From assembly GCF_000340215.1 (NCBI RefSeq), contig NW_006921543.1:930001-994000 (forward strand): a stretch of DNA of 64,000 nucleotides. Direction: 5' to 3'. The notes below the pieces were generated by a model that made no database searches, was not told the origin of the DNA, and worked only from the letters and a program-made list of their open reading frames with translations. The first letter of the stretch is position 1, and every line of letters starts with the position of its first letter. The stretch comes from Pseudocercospora fijiensis CIRAD86 (Eukaryota; Ascomycota; Dothideomycetes; Mycosphaerellales; Mycosphaerellaceae). Positions 60,046 to 64,000 of the stretch are shown one piece after another. The position numbers were made by a program, and so were the translations under genes.

Positions 60046-61275
60046 TCAATTTCCTTTCTTCTTCGATCGTGTCTCTATAGACAATAGATTAACTAGCTTC
60101 TAAGCACGCTTTAGCTTCTAACTCTTCTGTCCGCTCTAACTATCTTACTAGCTATCTTGCTAGCTATCTTGCTAGCCATCTTGCTAACCTTGCTAACCTT
60201 ACTAACCTTGCTAGCCTTGCTAGCCTTACTAGCCTTCTTGCTAACTATCTTGCTAACTATCTTGCTAGTCCTTAGTTTCGCTCGACTCTTTTAGAACAGG
60301 CGTAACTCGCGGTAGCCTCGCGGTGTCCTCGCCGCTTAGGTTAATAAACTTAGGCGGCTTTTTAGTATCGATTACCTTCTCCTTCTATAGCTTCTCTTAC
60401 TTAATCTCTATAGATAGAACAACCCCGTCCTAACTCGCTATAGCACTCGCGCTACTACTCGCGGTAGGAGTACTTAGCCGGTGCTTCCGCTTTAGTTGCC
60501 TTTGTTGCTATAGCTTCCGCTGTTGTTAGATACAGATTTTAAGGTAATAGATTAGTAGCTACTTTGTTGCTTTCCCTCCTATTTGCGGTTTAAAGAGTAT
60601 AAGAGCCTCTTTAACTAGTCCTAGGCCGAGTACTTTAGAAGCGACTTTCTCTAGTAACAAGCGCTTATTATCGAAATCAGTATAGAAGAAGTAGTCCGTA
60701 TAGTCGTCGACCTAATAGACGCTACCTTACGGTAGGTCCTTAGCGTCAATCCGACTAAGAACCTAGTCTATAAGTAATATATTAGCTTCTTCGAAGTCTT
60801 TGTTAGACTAGATATTAGTAATAGAAGTCTATAGGACTAGCGGATTATATTCCTATAGGTCGACTCTACCCCTACGAGAAACCTCTACTCGCTAGCTAAA
60901 AACTAAATAGCGGCAGGTAAATAATACCTTTATTAGCTCCTTTAATAGTTGTATAGGTATTAGTAGACGTTGCGAGAGGCTCCGAGATCTAGCATTTGGT
61001 CGAGAAGTTGGCTTATACTGCTAAATAGCAGCATTGCGTACAGTATTCGCCGCCTTAGGTAGAGAAGGGAACGCATTAAAGCCTCGTACTATACTCGCAG
61101 TTGAACTCGTAGTAGCAGCGGCAGCAGTAGCGGCTGCTACTAACGGCTCGCGTACAAATCGCTCGGTTAGTAGATTAGGGTTCTTAAGACTACATTGGTT
61201 ACAGAATGCGTATGCTTTCAATAGTGTTATATAGTTGGCGCCGGTAATAGTACAAAAGGTACCCTAGACAGGCAT
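60046..61275 (-). pseudogene. Element ORF B: Gln-rich protein, decayed
   Basis: A 410-codon frame from ATG 61275 (MPV then GTFCTITGANYITLLKAYAF) to TGA 60046, with no frameshift and many internal TAA/TAG but no internal TGA. An N-terminal CNQCSLKNPNLLTERF (Cys pair) precedes an Ala/Thr-rich linker and a charged middle (QGSVYQVDDYTDYFFYTDFD if stops are read as Gln). Then come LLLEKVASKVLGLGLVKEAL and KKPPKFINLSGEDTARLPRV. The C-terminus is built from short QD/QG repeats in which CAG became TAG (tandem repeat at about 60130-60275), ending RSKKKGN. Family not recognised. Confidence 0.58.
60130..60275. repeat. Short-period tandem repeat in ORF B
   Basis: Nested 6-12 bp units of the type cttgctagctat and cttgctaacc, encoding the Gln-rich C-terminus of ORF B on the minus strand. 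Confidence 0.8.
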
Positions 61276-61418
61276 TATTAGCAGTAGAACTGAGGTAGAA
61301 CTATAGCAGTAGTATAGAGGTAGAACAAGATAGGAATTGAAAGATTAAGAAGGAAATAGAACTGAAATAAGCGACTCGCGGCCGGCTCGCGGCCGGCTCG
61401 CAAATCCCTTATTTCAGA

Positions 61419-63040
61419 TTAGTATATATTATTTGCAAACTCAATCAATCTAGCCCCGGTATTCGCCCTACCTAACGTCTAATTACGAGCTGCTAATAGC
61501 TTGTCTAACTCCATTAGTTTAGGCTCTAACCCTATAGCTATATGCTCGGCAATTAGCTATCGAAGAAGTAAGTATACCTAGCGGTGAACTCGCTCTCTAT
61601 CGCTATTATTCTCGCTACTACTAACTAGATACGAGAAGCCGCGAGTCTATAATGCTATCTAACACTAAGTAAGCGTAGCCTCGGGCAGGTAGGCTTTAAG
61701 ATCTAGGAATTAGCGAGTCTATTAGCGAGTCTATAGCGAGTCTATAGCGAGTACTATAGAATCTAATATATACCGAATCCTTGAAGGTCTTGCTCTATAT
61801 TATTAAGTACGCTATTAGGTATAGGAATACCTTAATGAGAATGCCCGCTCAGCTCTAGATAATGGTGTAGAATATGCGGAATACCTAGTACGACGTATAG
61901 TCGATTAGCCTGCTTCCTAATCCGATAGCTATTCTAGAGGTAAACAAATTCGAGGACTTTATAGCGTATAATTGGTATGTAGACTGCAAGGAAGGCAATC
62001 CGATCGGCTAGCAATTCAGCATCGTATAGTAACTCGCGCAGTAACTCGTAAAAATAGCCCCTCTAGCTATTCAATGCGGGTGCTTACTAGCGCTACTATG
62101 CCTCGATCCGCTAGTTTATCTTGCTCGTACCGTATTTAAAGCAGTCTTCGAAAGCCAGTAGTTCTAGTTCTAGTTCCGGTTCTAGGTTACTACGAGTCGT
62201 AAGGCGAGTCGCATAGTGAGCGTCCGCGGCTAGAATCGTTTCCGCCCTACGGTCTAATCGGATAATCTATAGCATTACACTACTATTCTTAATCGTTGCA
62301 ATATATTAAGCGAGTACGGATATAGCTATACGGCTAGTAATCCCTACGTAGACCTAGATAATGTAACGCGAGTGGACATTAATAGCTACGTAGATCTATA
62401 TCCCCTAATGCTCGAATTTATAGTAAGCATCTATTGATATTGCGTAGCTAGGGCCTAGTATAACAATCGCTCTATAGTGCTCTCGCGCCCGCTCGCGGCG
62501 GACTCGCAACCCTTTAGGATTTAGTAAGCAAGCTATACGATACAGCCGATCTCTACCAATAATATTGTATTTAGACCTAATATAGGTATATAGGTGCCGT
62601 CGGCCGAAGGACTCTACCGCAGACTTCTCGAGCTCTTCCTATAAGACCTCTACTATCTCCTCTTCCGCTTCTATCTATCTATCTCGCGATAATGCCTTCT
62701 TTAATCTAAGCTCTTAACGTATCCGTTGATATCTCCGCTAGCTAATATCAAATCTATCTATCTTTAGTACTTTAACCGCTTCTTTATTAGTTAAGCGTAA
62801 AGCGGAGAAGGTATATACGACTCGGATCTTTAGTGCCTCGACATTATTAACTCGGTTATAGTAAGCGTAATAGCTATAATTAACCCCCTATTCCTTAAGC
62901 CTCCGACAAAGCGTAGAAAGAGCTATCTAGTAACTAGTCTCTTATATAAGGTGCTATAGGATTTCGCCTTGTATAGTGCCGCTATTAACCTGTGAGGTTA
63001 TCTAAGCCCTCTATAGCGAGAGATCGATACGTAGAGGCAT
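61419..63040 (-). pseudogene. Element integrase-core (rve/DDE) protein, decayed
   Basis: From ATG 63040 (MPLRIDLSL) one frame runs over 420 codons, crossed by about two dozen TAA/TAG and no TGA. The N-terminal helix-turn-helix-like part is STLCRRLKE plus VKVLKIDRFDIS. FGRRHLYTYIRSKYNIIGRD and RLYRIACLLNPKGLRVRRER then lead into the catalytic core: SIDAY (D204), IYVAINVHSRYII, VYVGITSR, IIRLDRRAETI (D263), FEDCFKYGTSKIN followed by RIEA (E313), and LLADRIAFLAVYIPIIR. D-58-D-49-E matches the retroviral-type fold, and the blocks match fungal integrase core domain proteins. At 61713-61758 the 11-bp repeat shifts the frame. After it the family's C-terminus (FLDLKAYLPEATLT, HRxVYLLLRxLIAEHIAIG, MELDKLLAARN) continues to about 61420; the unshifted frame ends at TGA 61445. 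Confidence 0.75.
61713..61758. repeat. 11-12 bp tandem repeat gcgagtctata, 4 copies
   Basis: Copies at 61713, 61725, 61736 and 61747; two are 12 bases long. The array coincides with the integrase frameshift. Confidence 0.88.
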
Positions 63041-63121
63041 TTTGCGAGTTAACAGCGAGTGTAGTGCGAGGGCAAACATAGAAAGTTGGTCGTAGAGGTG
63101 GGTTGGTGGAGGCGGTAAGAA

Positions 63122-63148
63122 CCTCCATTGACAATCTGGTATGTATGG
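63122..63148 (-). repeat. Right terminal inverted repeat, 27 bp
   Basis: Exact reverse complement of 59089-59115. Unmutated, CA/TG-containing sequence extends about 70 bp inside it. Confidence 0.88.
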
Positions 63149-63480
63149 GCCTCCCTAGCCAGCCGCAAGCCAGCCAGCCACAAAATGCGCACGTACGTCC
63201 TAGCAGCCTTTTTGGGCTTGCACAGATATGCATAACCACATCTCGCCTCGCCAGTACTCAGCCCTGATTGACCCGGTTCACAGTCCGGCTGGCTCCCACA
63301 GGTCAGTCGTCCACATGCAGAGTCGGGCAAGGCGAAACATGGCAGCTAGAAGCATGGCAGCCATGAAGCTAGGATGCCGGCTGGACAGCAAAGCAATGCG
63401 ATTATAACGACCTGTTGCTCTGCTCTCTCGCATGCCTTCTTGAGGCATCTCTGCACTACTGGTAGGACAATCAAGACACC
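63149..63480. promoter_or_regulatory. Upstream region of the membrane-protein gene
   Basis: 332 bp between the TIR element and the next ATG. It begins with a gccagcc-rich stretch (63156-63180). No gene seen. Confidence 0.5.
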
Positions 63481-64000
63481 ATGGGCATTTCCTCAGCATT
63501 TCAAGCCGAAAAAGGTCCGGCTCCGCAACCCTTCGCTGCTCCTGCCGCGCCGTTCTACGAGGAGAAGAAGGGACCTACTGAGAATATTCGCCCGGCCTGC
63601 CAGGAAACTGAGGAAGGACTTGAAGAGGTAAAGCCCGAGGCAGAATGGAATCCTGGCTTCGTATCACGCTTTCCGTAAGTCCCAGAATACATATGTGCGA
63701 GGGACGAGAAAGGTCTGACATGCCACACAGGTGGTTGGGTCTCGGCTCGCTTGTGTTTGTCCTCTCCTGTCTCGCAGGAAATGTAGCCATCCTTTGCGTA
63801 TCCGATGGAATGGCACAGTCGGATCGATCGTGGAAGCAGTTATATCAACACGGCGTGGAAAAAGGCCGCTGGCCTAAGCAGATTCGTCCTTCAGTCATCC
63901 TTGCATTGCTCAACAATGTGGCGAATCTGGCTTTCGGTCTGGCAATAGCAAATGGCGTTGCGATCGCCTGGTGGAGGAAAGCTCTAAATGGCACCACTAT
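63481..64000 (+). CDS. Fungal polytopic membrane protein, partial (DUF3176-like)
   Basis: Runs off the window. Exon 1 (63481-63674) encodes a soluble Pro/Glu-rich N-terminus, MGISSAFQAEKGPAPQPFAA to NPGFVSRFP. A 56-nt intron (63675-63730, GTAAGT..CAG) restores FP-WLGLGSLVFVLSCLAGNV. Two hydrophobic segments follow (WLGLGSLVFVLSCLAGNVAI and ILALLNNVANLAFGLAIANG), then AIAWWRKALNGTT. The WWRKALNGTT-type motif after a helix is characteristic of large uncharacterised Pezizomycotina membrane proteins in which a heterokaryon-like or DUF3176 core follows. Function unknown. Confidence 0.72.

Larger units (their letters stand above)
59089..63148. mobile_element. 4.06-kb TIR-bounded integrase element, RIP-degraded
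   Basis: A perfect 27-bp inverted repeat bounds 4060 bp. The interior is almost free of CA/TG (62581-62880 has about three CA and four TG by eye). It carries three long decayed frames: ORF A (+, 59219-60007), ORF B (-, 61275-60046) and an integrase-core protein (-, 63040 to about 61420), which starts about 80 bp inside the right repeat. A and B are tail to tail, 38 bp apart. Almost all in-frame stops are TAA/TAG at expected Gln or Trp positions. No certain target-site duplication was found: the flanks share only short GCCAGCC-like strings. Best reading: a DNA transposon with an rve/DDE-type fungal integrase and two accessory genes, inactivated by RIP. Confidence 0.72.

Noticed and set aside
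60011..61758. Repeated 11-mer considered as a CRISPR array
   Set aside because: Units are contiguous without spacers, in a eukaryotic genome; these are simple tandem repeats.
59070..63166. GCCAGCC strings on both sides of the TIR element considered as a target-site duplication
   Set aside because: They are not directly adjacent to the inverted repeats and the right flank has several similar copies; ambiguous.

Overview
This is a filamentous ascomycete nuclear contig. Genes are intron-poor. Introns are mostly 49-66 nt, with GTAAGT-like donors and CTAAC-like branch sites. The gene set is typical of Pezizomycotina, and gene-rich DNA alternates with blocks that have lost CA/TG dinucleotides, as repeat-induced point mutation (RIP) leaves them. 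The style fits a Dothideomycete, possibly Mycosphaerellales; this is inference, and no species can be named.

Layout. 1-2330 is a RIP-degraded repeat relic. 2678-7201 holds a J-domain/BTB gene, a probable secreted-peptide relic, an unrecognised spliced gene and a TUDOR-domain gene. 8799-17795 holds an LRR protein, a coiled-coil protein, an F-box protein and a disordered protein. 17983-19584 is a 5'-truncated, RIP-mutated LINE with its target-site duplication. 19865-25k holds a flavin amine oxidase and the U2 snRNP protein SR140, which is cut by a 100-N gap. 25417-32775 is the complete TOR kinase. 33-39 kb holds a Cys-rich/disordered protein, pantothenate kinase and Rtf2. 39.6-43.7 kb is a divergent choline oxidase / betaine aldehyde dehydrogenase pair, i.e. 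a glycine betaine pathway. 43.8-47.7 kb holds a membrane protein, an unusual tRNA and a tyrosinase that has lost its copper domain. A poor-quality stretch and a 440-N gap follow. 48.6-58.3 kb holds mL50, the TORC2 subunit Rictor, urate oxidase, uL13m and a V-ATPase proteolipid. 63481 to the end is the start of a membrane-protein gene.

The most interesting feature is 59089-63148. It is about 4.06 kb, bounded by a perfect 27-bp inverted repeat and heavily RIP-mutated inside. Three long decayed reading frames can still be followed because almost all their stops are TAA/TAG: a coiled-coil ORF (+), a Gln-rich ORF (-) and a fungal integrase-core (DDE) protein (-). It looks like a multi-gene, integrase-driven DNA transposon.

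Functional links. TOR kinase and Rictor, partners in TORC2, lie 17.6 kb apart. Four oxidative enzymes end in PTS1-like tripeptides (ARL, ARL, PKL, AKL), which suggests peroxisomal nitrogen/choline metabolism. The rest is housekeeping: splicing, mitoribosome, CoA synthesis, vacuolar acidification and replication-fork control.
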